Both the position numbers and the translations under genes were made by a program. From positions 1 through 64,000 of the forward strand of contig JAJXWH010000012.1 in NCBI GenBank assembly GCA_021781745.1: a stretch of 64,000 nucleotides of DNA. Reading direction: 5' to 3'. Below are positions 34,624-43,485 of this stretch, piece by piece. The DNA comes from Bacillota bacterium. GTDB taxonomy: Bacteria > Bacillota > Clostridia > Clostridiales > Clostridiaceae. How positions within the stretch are numbered: the first letter of the stretch is position 1; each line of letters opens with the position of its first letter. The notes below the pieces were generated by a model. That model worked only from the letters and a program-made list of their open reading frames with translations, did no database searches and had not been told where the DNA came from.

Positions 34624-35400
34624 ATGAGTCAAAGAGTTGCAATTATAAGCGGTGGAAGTGGTGGGATAGGAAAAACTATTGCTAAAGCTTATGCTAAATT
34701 AGGTATTAATGTTGTTCTATTAGCAAGAAATGAAGAACGTCTAAAGGAGGCTGTTAAGGAAATTACTGCTGAAGGTGGAATTTCAAAATATGTGACTGCA
34801 GATGTTACCAATACTTACTCATTACAAAATGCAGTAAAAGAAGTTTATGAAATGTTTGGACATATTGATATTCTAGTTAATTGTGCCGGAGGTGGTCCGG
34901 TTGGGGGGATTTTAGATATATCAGATGAACAATGGTCTGAAAATATTAATATAAAACAACAGGGATATGTAAAGTTAACTAGAGAATCTATTCCATATTT
35001 AATTAAATCGGGAGGAGGGCATATTATTAATATAATAGGTGTCTTTGGAAAACAGCCACATCCAGATTTTATTATTGGAAGTATGACTAATGCAGCACTT
35101 CTTGCATTTACAAAAGCAGTTTCAGAGGAAGTTGCTAAGTTTAACATTTATGTAAATGCAATAAATCCTGGAGCTACAGATACTGAATTATGGAAAAACA
35201 CACTTGATGAAATAGCTTTAAAATCTAATGTTTCAGCAGAAATGATTAATAAAAGTATCTCAGAAACTTCACCACTTGGAAGAATAGCAAATCCTGAAGA
35301 TATAGCAAGTGTAGCTACATTTTTAATTTCTGATAACGCCAAATTTATTACAGGTTCATCTATAAATGTTGATGGAGGTGCATATAGGGGAATTGCGTAG
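34624..35400 (+). CDS. SDR-family protein without the catalytic Tyr/Lys
   Basis: 258 residues, FabG-like: ISGGSGGIGKTIA (nucleotide loop), DVTN, NCAGG, and the C-terminal GSSINVDGGAYRG. Where the family has Y-x-x-x-K the sequence reads GSMTNAALLAFTKA, so Tyr is Gly and Lys is Asn, and the usual Ser in the preceding strand is also changed (IIGVFG). The fold and cofactor site look whole, so it is not simply decayed, but normal ketone reduction is doubtful. AAGGAGAAG precedes the ATG. Last gene of the cluster. Confidence 0.82.
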   Translation: MSQRVAIISGGSGGIGKTIAKAYAKLGINVVLLARNEERLKEAVKEITAEGGISKYVTADVTNTYSLQNAVKEVYEMFGHIDILVNCAGGGPVGGILDISDEQWSENINIKQQGYVKLTRESIPYLIKSGGGHIINIIGVFGKQPHPDFIIGSMTNAALLAFTKAVSEEVAKFNIYVNAINPGATDTELWKNTLDEIALKSNVSAEMINKSISETSPLGRIANPEDIASVATFLISDNAKFITGSSINVDGGAYRGIA

Positions 35401-35518
35401 CTAGTTTTTTCAGAAGAGCTCTGCTTAGATAAGCTTTTCAAATTTCTTTTGAAAGCATATAAATAAAGAAAGCAGATAAGATTAATAGTATTAAATTTAA
35501 GATAAATATGAAAATCAT

Positions 35519-35644
35519 CAGGACAAATGCATGAAATTTATAAAGCATTGATTTTAAATATTTCCAAATTTTTTTACAAATATATATAAAAAATTAAAAC
35601 ATATTGAAAAATCAGTATTAGTTTTTTTACATGCGTTTGTCCTG
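35519..35644. repeat. 15-bp inverted repeat around an AT-rich core
   Basis: CAGGACAAATGCATG (35519-35533) faces CATGCGTTTGTCCTG (35630-35644) with one mismatch, enclosing 96 bases of almost pure A/T. It lies between the AfsA-like cluster and the aromatic promoter. It could be a small mobile-element relic or the terminator region of the cluster. Confidence 0.5.
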
Positions 35645-35663
35645 AAAAAATCATTAATTAATA

Positions 35664-35691
35664 TTGACAATTAATTATAGTTTGTTATAAT
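35664..35691 (+). promoter_or_regulatory. Promoter of the aromatic operon
   Basis: Consensus TTGACA (35664-35669) and TATAAT (35686-35691) with a 16-base spacer, about 80 bases before the leader-peptide start. Confidence 0.85.
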
Positions 35692-35770
35692 GATAAAAAG
35701 ATAAATTTTAAAGATAAATACTATATTAATGTTCGTAAAAATAGTTATTAATTTAGGAATGGAGAAAATC

Positions 35771-35905
35771 ATGGAAAAGGATATTGTAAAATCAGTTATG
35801 CAAAAATTTTATAGCTTTTTTTATTTTATGTTCTGGGGCTTTTATTTTAGCGCTGGCTATTTATTTTGCAAAAAACTGAAAAATACCTTTTTAATGAGTT
35901 TTTAA
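35771..35905 (+). CDS. Aromatic leader peptide (attenuation)
   Basis: A 44-codon frame with GGAG six bases before its ATG. Residues 13-26 read FYSFFYFMFWGFYF: 11 of 14 are aromatic. In all it holds 10 Phe, 4 Tyr and 1 Trp. It lies between a consensus promoter and an intrinsic terminator, ahead of genes for Phe and Tyr synthesis. Ribosome stalling on these codons when charged tRNA-Phe or tRNA-Tyr is scarce would leave 35893-35900 free to form an antiterminator; a ribosome at the stop codon (35903) would cover it. The peptide itself is not expected to have another function. Confidence 0.88.
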   Translation: MEKDIVKSVMQKFYSFFYFMFWGFYFSAGYLFCKKLKNTFLMSF

Positions 35906-35980
35906 TATTTTTATAAGTTTTTAATATCTAATAGGATTGATATTTTATGGAACTCATTATACATGAGTTTCATTTTTTTT
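35893..35980 (+). promoter_or_regulatory. Antiterminator/terminator attenuator of the aromatic operon
   Basis: The terminator stem is GGAACTCAT (35949-35957) with ATGAGTTTC (35963-35971), followed by a T run at 35973-35980. AATGAGTT at 35893-35900, inside the last codons of the leader peptide, is an exact complement of AACTCATT at 35951-35958, the terminator's left arm, so the two structures exclude each other. Confidence 0.85.
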
Positions 35981-35989
35981 ATACAAAAT

Positions 35990-36065
35990 TAATGATTAAT
36001 CAATGAATAATCAAGGAATTTTCAATAAATTTCATCTATAATTATTTATCATTCATTATTAATCA
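35990..36065. repeat. Short tandem-word inverted repeat
   Basis: Left words AATGATTAATCAATGAATAATC and right words ATTATTTATCATTCATTATTAATC, around AAGGAATTTTCAATAAATTTC. A member of the same repeat style as at 3889-4020, between the attenuator and the first aro gene. Confidence 0.6.
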
Positions 36066-36095
36066 AGAAATAAAGTGCAAGGGGGCAATATAAAC

Positions 36096-37109
36096 ATGGT
36101 AGTAATATTAAAGCAAAAAGCAAGGCAGGAAGAAATTGAAAGATTAACAAAACAGCTTGAGGGAAAAGGCGTATCAGTAAGTCTAGTTGTTGGCTCAGAT
36201 GTAAGTATTTTAGGTCTAGTTGGTGATACAAGTACAATAGATCCTTCAGTTATTGAAGCTAATGGAATAGTTGAAAGAGTTATGAAGGTGCAGGAACCTT
36301 TCAAGAAGGCAAATAGAATGTTTCATCCAGAAGATACAATAGTAGATATTAATGGGGCTAAAATTGGTGGAAAGAAAATAGCAATGATTGCAGGACCATG
36401 TTCGGTTGAAAGTGAAGAACAAATCACTGGAATAGCTAAGGAAGTTAAGGAAATTGGGGCAAACTTCTTAAGAGGCGGTGCATTTAAGCCAAGAACTTCA
36501 CCATATGCATTCCAAGGAATGAAATATGAAGGATTAGAACTTTTAAAAAAAGCAAGAGCAAATACAGGATTACCAATAGTTACAGAGCTTATGTCACCAT
36601 ATGATATAGAAATATTTGTTAATAATGTAGATGTTATTCAAGTTGGTGCTAGAAATATGCAAAACTTTGATTTACTTAAGGAACTTGGAAAAACAAATAA
36701 ACCGATATTATTAAAAAGAGGTTTATCAGCTACTATAGAAGAATGGTTGATGTCTGCAGAATATATTATGGCTGGAGGTAATGATAAGGTAATTCTCTGT
36801 GAAAGGGGAATAAGAACTTTTGAGAATTATACAAGAAATACATTAGATTTAAGTGCGGTACCCGCTGTTAAGAAATTAAGTCATTTGCCTATAGTTATTG
36901 ATCCAAGTCACTCTGCAGGAAAGTATTGGATGGTAGAGCCTTTAGCAAAAGCAGCAGTAGCAGTTGGTGCAGATGGACTCATTATAGAAGTTCACAATGA
37001 TCCTGCAAATGCATTGTGTGACGGACCACAATCAATTAAACCGAATAAGTTTGCAAAACTTATGGAAGAATTAAAAGTAATCGCAGCAGCTGTTGGAAGA
37101 GAAATTTAA
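36096..37109 (+). CDS. aroF: 3-deoxy-7-phosphoheptulonate (DAHP) synthase
   Basis: 338 residues of the type I-beta DAHP synthase: an N-terminal ferredoxin-like regulatory domain (VVILKQKARQEEIERLTKQL) and a KDO8P-like barrel with AGPCSVESEEQ, LRGGAFKPRTSPY, LLKRGLSATIEEW and DPSHSAGK. It makes DAHP from phosphoenolpyruvate and erythrose 4-phosphate, the first shikimate step. The ATG at 36096 is chosen over the GTG at 36075 because AAGGGGG falls between them. First structural gene after the attenuator; a second copy lies at 44134. Confidence 0.93.
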   Translation: MVVILKQKARQEEIERLTKQLEGKGVSVSLVVGSDVSILGLVGDTSTIDPSVIEANGIVERVMKVQEPFKKANRMFHPEDTIVDINGAKIGGKKIAMIAGPCSVESEEQITGIAKEVKEIGANFLRGGAFKPRTSPYAFQGMKYEGLELLKKARANTGLPIVTELMSPYDIEIFVNNVDVIQVGARNMQNFDLLKELGKTNKPILLKRGLSATIEEWLMSAEYIMAGGNDKVILCERGIRTFENYTRNTLDLSAVPAVKKLSHLPIVIDPSHSAGKYWMVEPLAKAAVAVGADGLIIEVHNDPANALCDGPQSIKPNKFAKLMEELKVIAAAVGREI

Positions 37110-37244
37110 TTAAATTAATAATAATAAAGCAAGTTAGTAGTTTAAGATGATTTTTCTTTCTAAATGCTTTAAAATAAAAAGTATGCACATGGTATTTTTA
37201 TCTATAACTTATAACTGTTTATTAAAAAAGAGGAGTGTTGATAA

Positions 37245-38297
37245 ATGGAAGATTTAGTTGTTGAACTTGGTGATAGAAGTTATCCAATCATAATTAAAAA
37301 GGGACTAATAGACGAAGTAGGATTAGAAATTCAAAAGGTTTATAAAGGCAAAAAGATATTCATTCTAACTGATAAAAATGTAGATTGTCATTATGGTGAT
37401 AAAGTAAAAGCAAGTTTAATTAACTCAGGGTATGAAGTTAAGTTAATGGCTTTAGAACCAGGCGAGGAAACTAAAGCGTTTAGTACTCTTCCAATTATAT
37501 ATAATGAACTTTTAGATTTTAAAATTACACGAAGTGATTTAATAATTACTCTTGGTGGAGGAGTAATTGGGGATCTTGGAGGTTTTGTTGCATCTACTTT
37601 TCTAAGAGGTGTCAGTTTTGTTCAAATGCCAACCTCACTCCTTGCACAAGTTGATAGTAGTGTAGGAGGAAAAGTTGCAGTTGATTTAGAAAGAGGTAAA
37701 AACTTAGTAGGAAGTTTTTATCATCCTAAATTAGTTCTAATAGATCCGAGTGTACTTGAAACATTAAGTGAAAGATTTTTTAGAGATGGTATGGCTGAAG
37801 TTATAAAATATGGATGCATAAAAGATAAAGAATTTTTTGATTTATTAAAAAGCTTAAAAACTAAAGATGAGATTATGCACAATATAGAAACTATAATCCA
37901 CAAATGCTGTTTTATAAAAAAATGTGTTGTGGAAAATGATGAAAAGGATACTGGGGAAAGAATGTTATTAAACTTTGGACATACTTTAGGTCATGCTATA
38001 GAAACTTATTATAATTTTAAGAAGTTTACTCATGGTGAAGCAGTTGCCATAGGTATGTATGAAATAAGTAAGATTGCAGAAAAAAAGGGGCTTACTAAGC
38101 AAGGAGTAAGTGAGGAAATAAAAGAAATACTAATACAAAATGATCTTCCTTATGAAGTAGAGATAGAGGATGGTTCAGCAATATTAAATACTATAGCCTT
38201 GGATAAGAAAAATATAGATAATGTTTTAAAGGTAGTATTATTAAAAAACATCGGAGAATCATTTTTAGAAAAAACTAATGTAGAGTTTTTCAGCTAA
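37245..38297 (+). CDS. aroB: 3-dehydroquinate synthase
   Basis: 350 residues. Converts DAHP to 3-dehydroquinate with NAD and a metal. Motifs: [31 protein letters not shown], and the metal His in [12 protein letters not shown] and [16 protein letters not shown] precedes the ATG. Second gene of the operon. Confidence 0.96.
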   Translation: MEDLVVELGDRSYPIIIKKGLIDEVGLEIQKVYKGKKIFILTDKNVDCHYGDKVKASLINSGYEVKLMALEPGEETKAFSTLPIIYNELLDFKITRSDLIITLGGGVIGDLGGFVASTFLRGVSFVQMPTSLLAQVDSSVGGKVAVDLERGKNLVGSFYHPKLVLIDPSVLETLSERFFRDGMAEVIKYGCIKDKEFFDLLKSLKTKDEIMHNIETIIHKCCFIKKCVVENDEKDTGERMLLNFGHTLGHAIETYYNFKKFTHGEAVAIGMYEISKIAEKKGLTKQGVSEEIKEILIQNDLPYEVEIEDGSAILNTIALDKKNIDNVLKVVLLKNIGESFLEKTNVEFFS

Positions 38298-38332
38298 TTA
38301 AACATTTAATTTAGATAAAGTGAGGTAAGATA

Positions 38333-39640
38333 ATGGGAAATTTTAAAATTTATCCGACCAAATTAAGTGGTGAAGTTAAGATACCACCATCTAAGAGTAT
38401 GGCACATAGGGCAGTAATTTGCGCAGCTCTTGGAAATGGCATAAGTAAGGTTACAAATATAGATTATTCAGATGATATAATAGCTACAATTGAGGCTATG
38501 TCAGCACTAGGTGCAAAAATAACTAAAAAAGAAGATTACCTTGAGGTTTACGGAATTAAAAATCCTCAAAATACTGAAGTTAATTCAATTAATAGTGAAA
38601 GAATTATTGATTGTAATGAATCAGGTTCAACACTAAGATTTTTAGTACCTATTGCAGCACTATTTGACGGTGTTAATAGATTTGTTGGAAGAGGAAACCT
38701 AGGTAAAAGGCCATTAGATACATACTATAATATATTTGATGAACAAAATATTAAATATAGTTATAAAGAAGGAATATTAGATTTAAAAACAGAAGGGAAA
38801 TTGAAAGCAGGAGAGTTTAAAATTAAGGGAAATATTAGTTCTCAATTTATTACAGGATTATTATTCACTCTTCCTCTTTTAGATGGAGATTCTAAAATTG
38901 TAATAACAACTGAAATGGAGTCGAAAGGATACATTGACTTAACTTTAAGTGCTATTAAAGATTTTGGAGTAGAAATAATAAATAATAATTATCAAGAGTT
39001 TATAATAAGAGGAAATCAAACTTATAAGAGCAGGGACTATAGAGTTGAGGGTGATTATTCTCAATCAGCATTTTTCTTCTGCGCTGATGCACTTTCAAAT
39101 AATGTTGTCCTTAATGATTTAAATTTAGATTCACTTCAAGGGGATAAAGAAGTAATTGATATATTGGAAAGAATGGGGTTAAAAATAACCTCAAAGAATA
39201 ATGGATTGATTGGAAAAGTTGATGGGAATTTAAAAGCAACTATTATTGATGGGTCCCAATGTCCAGACATAATTCCAGTTGTATCTTTAGTTGCTGCTTT
39301 AAGTGAAGGTACTACAGAAGTAATAAACGCTGGAAGACTTAGAATTAAAGAATGTGATAGATTAGCAGCTGTAACTTCAGAACTTAATAAGCTAGGTGCT
39401 AAAATCACTGAAAAAGAAGATGGATTAGTTATTGAAGGTGTTAAAGAACTTAAAGGCGGAGTTGAAGTTTGGAGTCATAAGGATCATAGAATTGCAATGA
39501 CTATAGCTATAGCATCTACTATGTGCAACGAATCTATAATACTTAAGGATTATGAATGTGTTTCAAAATCTTATCCAGAGTTTTGGGATGATTTTAAAAA
39601 TTTAGGAGGTGTATTTGATGAGTGGAATGTGGGGGAATAA
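38333..39640 (+). CDS. aroA: EPSP synthase (3-phosphoshikimate 1-carboxyvinyltransferase)
   Basis: 435 residues, full length. Transfers the enolpyruvyl group of PEP to shikimate 3-phosphate. Motifs: PPSKSMAHRA near the start, NESGSTLRFLVP, and RLRIKECDRL in the C-terminal half. The end overlaps aroC by 23 bases, so the two are translationally coupled. Confidence 0.96.
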   Translation: MGNFKIYPTKLSGEVKIPPSKSMAHRAVICAALGNGISKVTNIDYSDDIIATIEAMSALGAKITKKEDYLEVYGIKNPQNTEVNSINSERIIDCNESGSTLRFLVPIAALFDGVNRFVGRGNLGKRPLDTYYNIFDEQNIKYSYKEGILDLKTEGKLKAGEFKIKGNISSQFITGLLFTLPLLDGDSKIVITTEMESKGYIDLTLSAIKDFGVEIINNNYQEFIIRGNQTYKSRDYRVEGDYSQSAFFFCADALSNNVVLNDLNLDSLQGDKEVIDILERMGLKITSKNNGLIGKVDGNLKATIIDGSQCPDIIPVVSLVAALSEGTTEVINAGRLRIKECDRLAAVTSELNKLGAKITEKEDGLVIEGVKELKGGVEVWSHKDHRIAMTIAIASTMCNESIILKDYECVSKSYPEFWDDFKNLGGVFDEWNVGE

Positions 39641-40691
39641 ATTAAAAGTTTCTATTTTCGGCGAATCTCATGGAGTGGGAATAGGAATTACAATAGATGG
39701 CCTTCCTTCTGGGATTGAAATTAATTTAGAAGAAGTTGCAAAGGAAATGGCTAGACGTGCACCAGGAAAAAGCAATTTATCTACTGCAAGAAAAGAAGCT
39801 GATGCACCAGAAATTTTAAGTGGTTTTTTTGAAGGAAAAACTACAGGTACTCCTCTTTGTGCAGTAATTAGAAATGCTGATATGCATTCTAAAGATTATA
39901 GTAAGCTTAAAGATTTAATGAGACCGGGTCATGCAGATTATCCAGGATTCATTAGATATAGTGGATTTAATGACTATAGAGGTGGTGGATCATTTTCAGG
40001 AAGAATAACTGCACCGCTAGTATTTGCCGGAGCTATTTGCAAGCAAGTATTAGAGAGAAAAGGAATTAATATAGGAGCTCATGTTAAGAGTATTGGAAAT
40101 ATTGAAGATAAGAGCTTTTATGAGGTGGAATTAAATAATGAACTTTTAGCGGAATTAAGAACAAAGGAATTACCACTTCTAATGCCAGAAAAAGAAGAAG
40201 ACATGAGGAATACTATCCTTAAAGCAAAAAAAGAACAAGATTCTACAGGCGGCACTATTGAATGCACTGTTCTGGGTATAGATGCTGGAATTGGAAATCC
40301 ATTTTTTGATTCAGTTGAATCTACTTTAGCACACTTAATGTTTTCTGTTCCAGCAGTTAAAGGAATAGAATTTGGAAAGGGCTTTGAAATGAGTAAACTT
40401 AGAGGTTCTGACTGTAATGATGAATACTATTATGATGGAGATCAGGTAAAGACATATACAAATAATAATGGTGGGATTACAGGTGGAATAACTAATGGAA
40501 TGCCAATACTTTTTAGAGTTGCAATGAAGCCAACACCATCGATCATAAAAAAGCAAAGAACAATAGATATTTCTGAAAAGAAAGAAACAGAACTTGTAAT
40601 TGAAGGAAGACATGATCCTTGCATAGTACAAAGAGCTGTTCCAGTAATTGAAGCTGTAACGGCTATTGGAATACTCGATTTAGTACTTTAA
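39618..40691 (+). CDS. aroC: Chorismate synthase
   Basis: 357 residues. Makes chorismate from EPSP using reduced FMN. Motifs: FGESHGVGIGITIDGLPSG, MRPGHADYPG, RGGGSFSGRITAP and GRHDPCIVQRAVPV. The ATG at 39618 has AGGAGG eight bases upstream; the GTG at 39609 is part of that site. Starts inside the aroA end. Confidence 0.96.
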   Translation: MSGMWGNKLKVSIFGESHGVGIGITIDGLPSGIEINLEEVAKEMARRAPGKSNLSTARKEADAPEILSGFFEGKTTGTPLCAVIRNADMHSKDYSKLKDLMRPGHADYPGFIRYSGFNDYRGGGSFSGRITAPLVFAGAICKQVLERKGINIGAHVKSIGNIEDKSFYEVELNNELLAELRTKELPLLMPEKEEDMRNTILKAKKEQDSTGGTIECTVLGIDAGIGNPFFDSVESTLAHLMFSVPAVKGIEFGKGFEMSKLRGSDCNDEYYYDGDQVKTYTNNNGGITGGITNGMPILFRVAMKPTPSIIKKQRTIDISEKKETELVIEGRHDPCIVQRAVPVIEAVTAIGILDLVL

Positions 40692-40734
40692 TAATTGTAA
40701 GGAAAAAATTTTTTGAAATTCGAAAAATGAAAAT

Positions 40735-40855
40735 AGATTTTAGAAATCCCGCAGGGAAAAGTGAAAGTCCAAATTTTATATTTGGTTACTTGAACTTTCT
40801 CTTCGAGATTCATCCTAAACTGTTAATTGTTAACTTTTAACTGTTAACTGACTAA
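40735..40855. repeat. Palindromic repeat block between aroC and pheA
   Basis: Contains the ATCCCGCAGGGA hairpin, a GTCCAAATTTTATATTTGGTTAC stem like those at 2434 and 6988, and right-arm words CTGTTAATTGTTAACTTTTAACTG. The matching left arm of CAGTTAA words is missing here; a full set is at 42007-42118. Confidence 0.6.
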
Positions 40856-40873
40856 AGTGAGGAGAAGTATAAA

Positions 40874-42022
40874 ATGGCAGATTTAGATGACTATAGAATT
40901 AAAATTGATGAAATAGATAAAGAGATAACCAAGCTTTTTGAAGAAAGAATGGATACAGTTATTAAAATTGCAAACTATAAGAAAGATAATAATTTACCTA
41001 TTTTCAATAGAGATAGAGAAGATGAAGTTATAGAAAAGAATGTTGGATATTTAAAAAATTATGACTACGCTGAAGAAACAAGAAAGTTTTTTATATCATT
41101 AATGGAAGTATCAAGAGAACTTCAAAGTAGAAAGATAATAGAAGCAGAAGAAGCTATAGAAAAGAAAGCAGATTTAGAAGAAATTAAAAATATAAAAAAA
41201 GGAAAGATTGGTTACTATGGTGTTCCTGGATCATTTAGTGAAGAAGCAATGCTAAAATATTTTGGTAAAGTAGAAGAACCTAATGCATATGATGAATTTG
41301 AGGATGTATTTTTAGCAGTGAAAAATGATGAAATTAAATATGGTGTTGTCCCTATAGAAAATTCTTCAGCAGGGGCTGTTTCAAAGGTTTATGATCTTCT
41401 TTATAAGTATGGCTTTTACATTGTTGGAGAAGAGTGTATTAAAATAAATCAAAATTTGGTTGGAGTTAAAGGTGCAACCTTAGATACTATTAAAGAAGTG
41501 TATTCTCATCCACAACCTATTGAACAAAGTACAGAATTTTTGAAAAATCATAGTGATTGGAAGATTATACCATATCATAGTACATCTGCATGTGCGAAAT
41601 TTATTAGCGATTTAAAAGATACATCAAAAGCAGCCATTGCAAGTAATAGAGCTGCTAGTATATATGGATTGGAGATTGTTGAGGAGAAAATAAATAATAA
41701 AAGTGATAATTCAACAAGATTTATAATAATATCAAAAGAACTTGAATGGGATGAAAACTGCAATAAAGTAAGTGTGGTATTTTCCCTTGAGCATAAGGCA
41801 GGAACTTTATATAAATTACTAAGGCATTTCGCAGAAAACAACATAAATATGTTGAAAATTGAATCAAGACCAATGGAAAAAGGAGCCTGGAAATACTTCT
41901 TATATGTAGATTTTGAAGGAAGCCTTGAAAATGAACAAGTAAAGAAAGCATTAAAATTAATTGAGCAAAGTAGTGCTTACTTTAAGTTAATTGGCGGATA
42001 CAGAAAATCAGTTAACAGTTAG
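40874..42022 (+). CDS. pheA: Bifunctional chorismate mutase / prephenate dehydratase
   Basis: 382 residues. An N-terminal AroQ-type chorismate mutase (residues 1-85, LDDYRIKIDEIDKEI), a prephenate dehydratase (about 110-285, GYYGVPGSFSEEA and the TRF triad in NSTRFIII), and a C-terminal ACT domain with ESRP for Phe feedback. It commits chorismate to phenylalanine. AGGAG precedes the ATG. The last codons and stop (SVNS, then TAG) are part of a CAGTTAACAGTTAGCAG repeat arm, so the natural C-terminus was probably altered by repeat insertion. Confidence 0.96.
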   Translation: MADLDDYRIKIDEIDKEITKLFEERMDTVIKIANYKKDNNLPIFNRDREDEVIEKNVGYLKNYDYAEETRKFFISLMEVSRELQSRKIIEAEEAIEKKADLEEIKNIKKGKIGYYGVPGSFSEEAMLKYFGKVEEPNAYDEFEDVFLAVKNDEIKYGVVPIENSSAGAVSKVYDLLYKYGFYIVGEECIKINQNLVGVKGATLDTIKEVYSHPQPIEQSTEFLKNHSDWKIIPYHSTSACAKFISDLKDTSKAAIASNRAASIYGLEIVEEKINNKSDNSTRFIIISKELEWDENCNKVSVVFSLEHKAGTLYKLLRHFAENNINMLKIESRPMEKGAWKYFLYVDFEGSLENEQVKKALKLIEQSSAYFKLIGGYRKSVNS

Positions 42023-42118
42023 CAGTTAACAAGTAACAGTTAAGGAAGAAAAGCCAAAGGCTTTTCAAAAAATATTAAAAAATCCCGCAGGGATTTTAAC
42101 CACAACTGTAAACTGAAT
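42007..42118. repeat. Nested inverted repeat overlapping the pheA stop codon
   Basis: Left arm CAGTTAACAGTTAGCAGTTA (from 42007), hairpins GAAAAGCC-AAA-GGCTTTTC and AAATCCC-GC-AGGGATTT, right arm AACTGTAAACTG. Its left arm encodes the last four residues and stop of pheA. Confidence 0.75.
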
Positions 42119-42133
42119 AAAGGGGGGATTAAT

Positions 42134-42946
42134 TTGGATTTTTACGGATTAATAGGAGAAAAATTATCTCATAGTCTTTCACCTAAAATTCATAATACGC
42201 TTTTCAAAGCTTTAGAAATAGAAGGGGCATATAAGCTTTTTGAAGTGGAAAAAGAAAATTTAAGTAAGCTTATGGATTCATTGAAGCTTCTCAAAATAAA
42301 GGGTGTTAATGTGACGATTCCTTACAAACAAGATGTAATGAAATATTTAGATTTTATTTCAGATGAAGCTAAAAAAATAGGAGCAGTAAATACTATTTAC
42401 TTAAAGGATAATAAGCTATATGGTTATAATACTGATTACTTTGGATTTGGAACAATCTTGAATAATAATAATATTGCTGTGAAAGATAATATAGCTATGG
42501 TACTTGGAAATGGAGGAGCTGCTAAAGCTGTAATTAATTATCTTTTAGATAATGGCATTAAAAAGATTTATTTAGTATCAAGGAAAATTAAAGACAATTC
42601 ATCTTATAATGATAAAAGAATTGAATATAAAACATATGAAGATATCTCAGATATAAAGGGAGATATTTTAATTAATACAACACCTTTAGGAATGTATCCG
42701 AGTATTGATAATACTCCAGTAAATGAAGATGTCATATGCAATTATGACTCATTAGTAGATATAATATATAACCCTAAAGAAACAAAGTTTTTAAAGATAG
42801 GAAGAACTTTGAATAAAAAAGTATGCGGTGGAATTGAAATGCTAGTGGGGCAGGCAATAAAAGCGGAAGAAATATGGCAGGGATATTCATTAGATGGCGA
42901 AGTAACTCAAGGTTTATATTCAATGTTTGAAAATGAATTTGAGTAG
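42134..42946 (+). CDS. aroE: Shikimate dehydrogenase
   Basis: 270 residues. Reduces 3-dehydroshikimate with NADPH. Motifs: GEKLSHSLSPKIHN (shikimate site), NVTIPYKQ with the catalytic Lys, and the NADP loop LGNGGAAKAV. Start is TTG at 42134 with AGGGGGG before it. Nine bases separate it from aroK. Confidence 0.94.
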   Translation: MDFYGLIGEKLSHSLSPKIHNTLFKALEIEGAYKLFEVEKENLSKLMDSLKLLKIKGVNVTIPYKQDVMKYLDFISDEAKKIGAVNTIYLKDNKLYGYNTDYFGFGTILNNNNIAVKDNIAMVLGNGGAAKAVINYLLDNGIKKIYLVSRKIKDNSSYNDKRIEYKTYEDISDIKGDILINTTPLGMYPSIDNTPVNEDVICNYDSLVDIIYNPKETKFLKIGRTLNKKVCGGIEMLVGQAIKAEEIWQGYSLDGEVTQGLYSMFENEFE

Positions 42947-42954
42947 GTGTATAT

Positions 42955-43464
42955 ATGAAAAATAAAGTAGTATTTATAGGAATGCCTGGATGCGGAAAAA
43001 GCACAATTGGTAGATTGGTAAGTAAAGAATTAAATATTAAATTTATAGATATGGATATGTATATAGAGGATATGACATCTAAAACCATACCGCAGCTTTT
43101 TGAACAAGGAGAAGATTATTTTAGAGATTTCGAATCTTTAGCCTGTAAAGAATTATCTAAAGAGAATAATATCATAATTTCTTCTGGCGGTGGAGTAGTA
43201 AAAAGAAAAGAAAACATAGATGTGTTAAGAGAGAATTCATTTATTATTTTTATTGATAGACCATTAGAAAATCTTTTAGAAGATATAGATGTATCTAAAA
43301 GGCCGTTACTTAAAGAAGGTAGGGAGAAGTTAGTTAGGCTATATGAAGAACGCTATGAATTGTATAGATTAGCAGCAGATGAAATAATAAAAAATGATGA
43401 AGGACTAAATGTTGCAATTAACAAAGTAAAAGAAGTTATTAGATCTAATATAAACATAAATTAA
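42955..43464 (+). CDS. aroK: Shikimate kinase
   Basis: 169 residues. Phosphorylates shikimate with ATP. Walker A GMPGCGKST at residues 8-16, the DMD pair in FIDMDMYIE, RDFE and SSGGGVV of the shikimate site, and the lid Arg in KRPLL. Starts nine bases after aroE. Confidence 0.95.
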   Translation: MKNKVVFIGMPGCGKSTIGRLVSKELNIKFIDMDMYIEDMTSKTIPQLFEQGEDYFRDFESLACKELSKENNIIISSGGGVVKRKENIDVLRENSFIIFIDRPLENLLEDIDVSKRPLLKEGREKLVRLYEERYELYRLAADEIIKNDEGLNVAINKVKEVIRSNININ

Positions 43465-43485
43465 GTTTGAAAGGAGGGAGTATTG

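Noticed and set aside
40335..40631. A 98-codon Cys/Phe-rich minus frame
   Set aside because: It is antisense to the well-conserved aroC coding region and lacks a start site.
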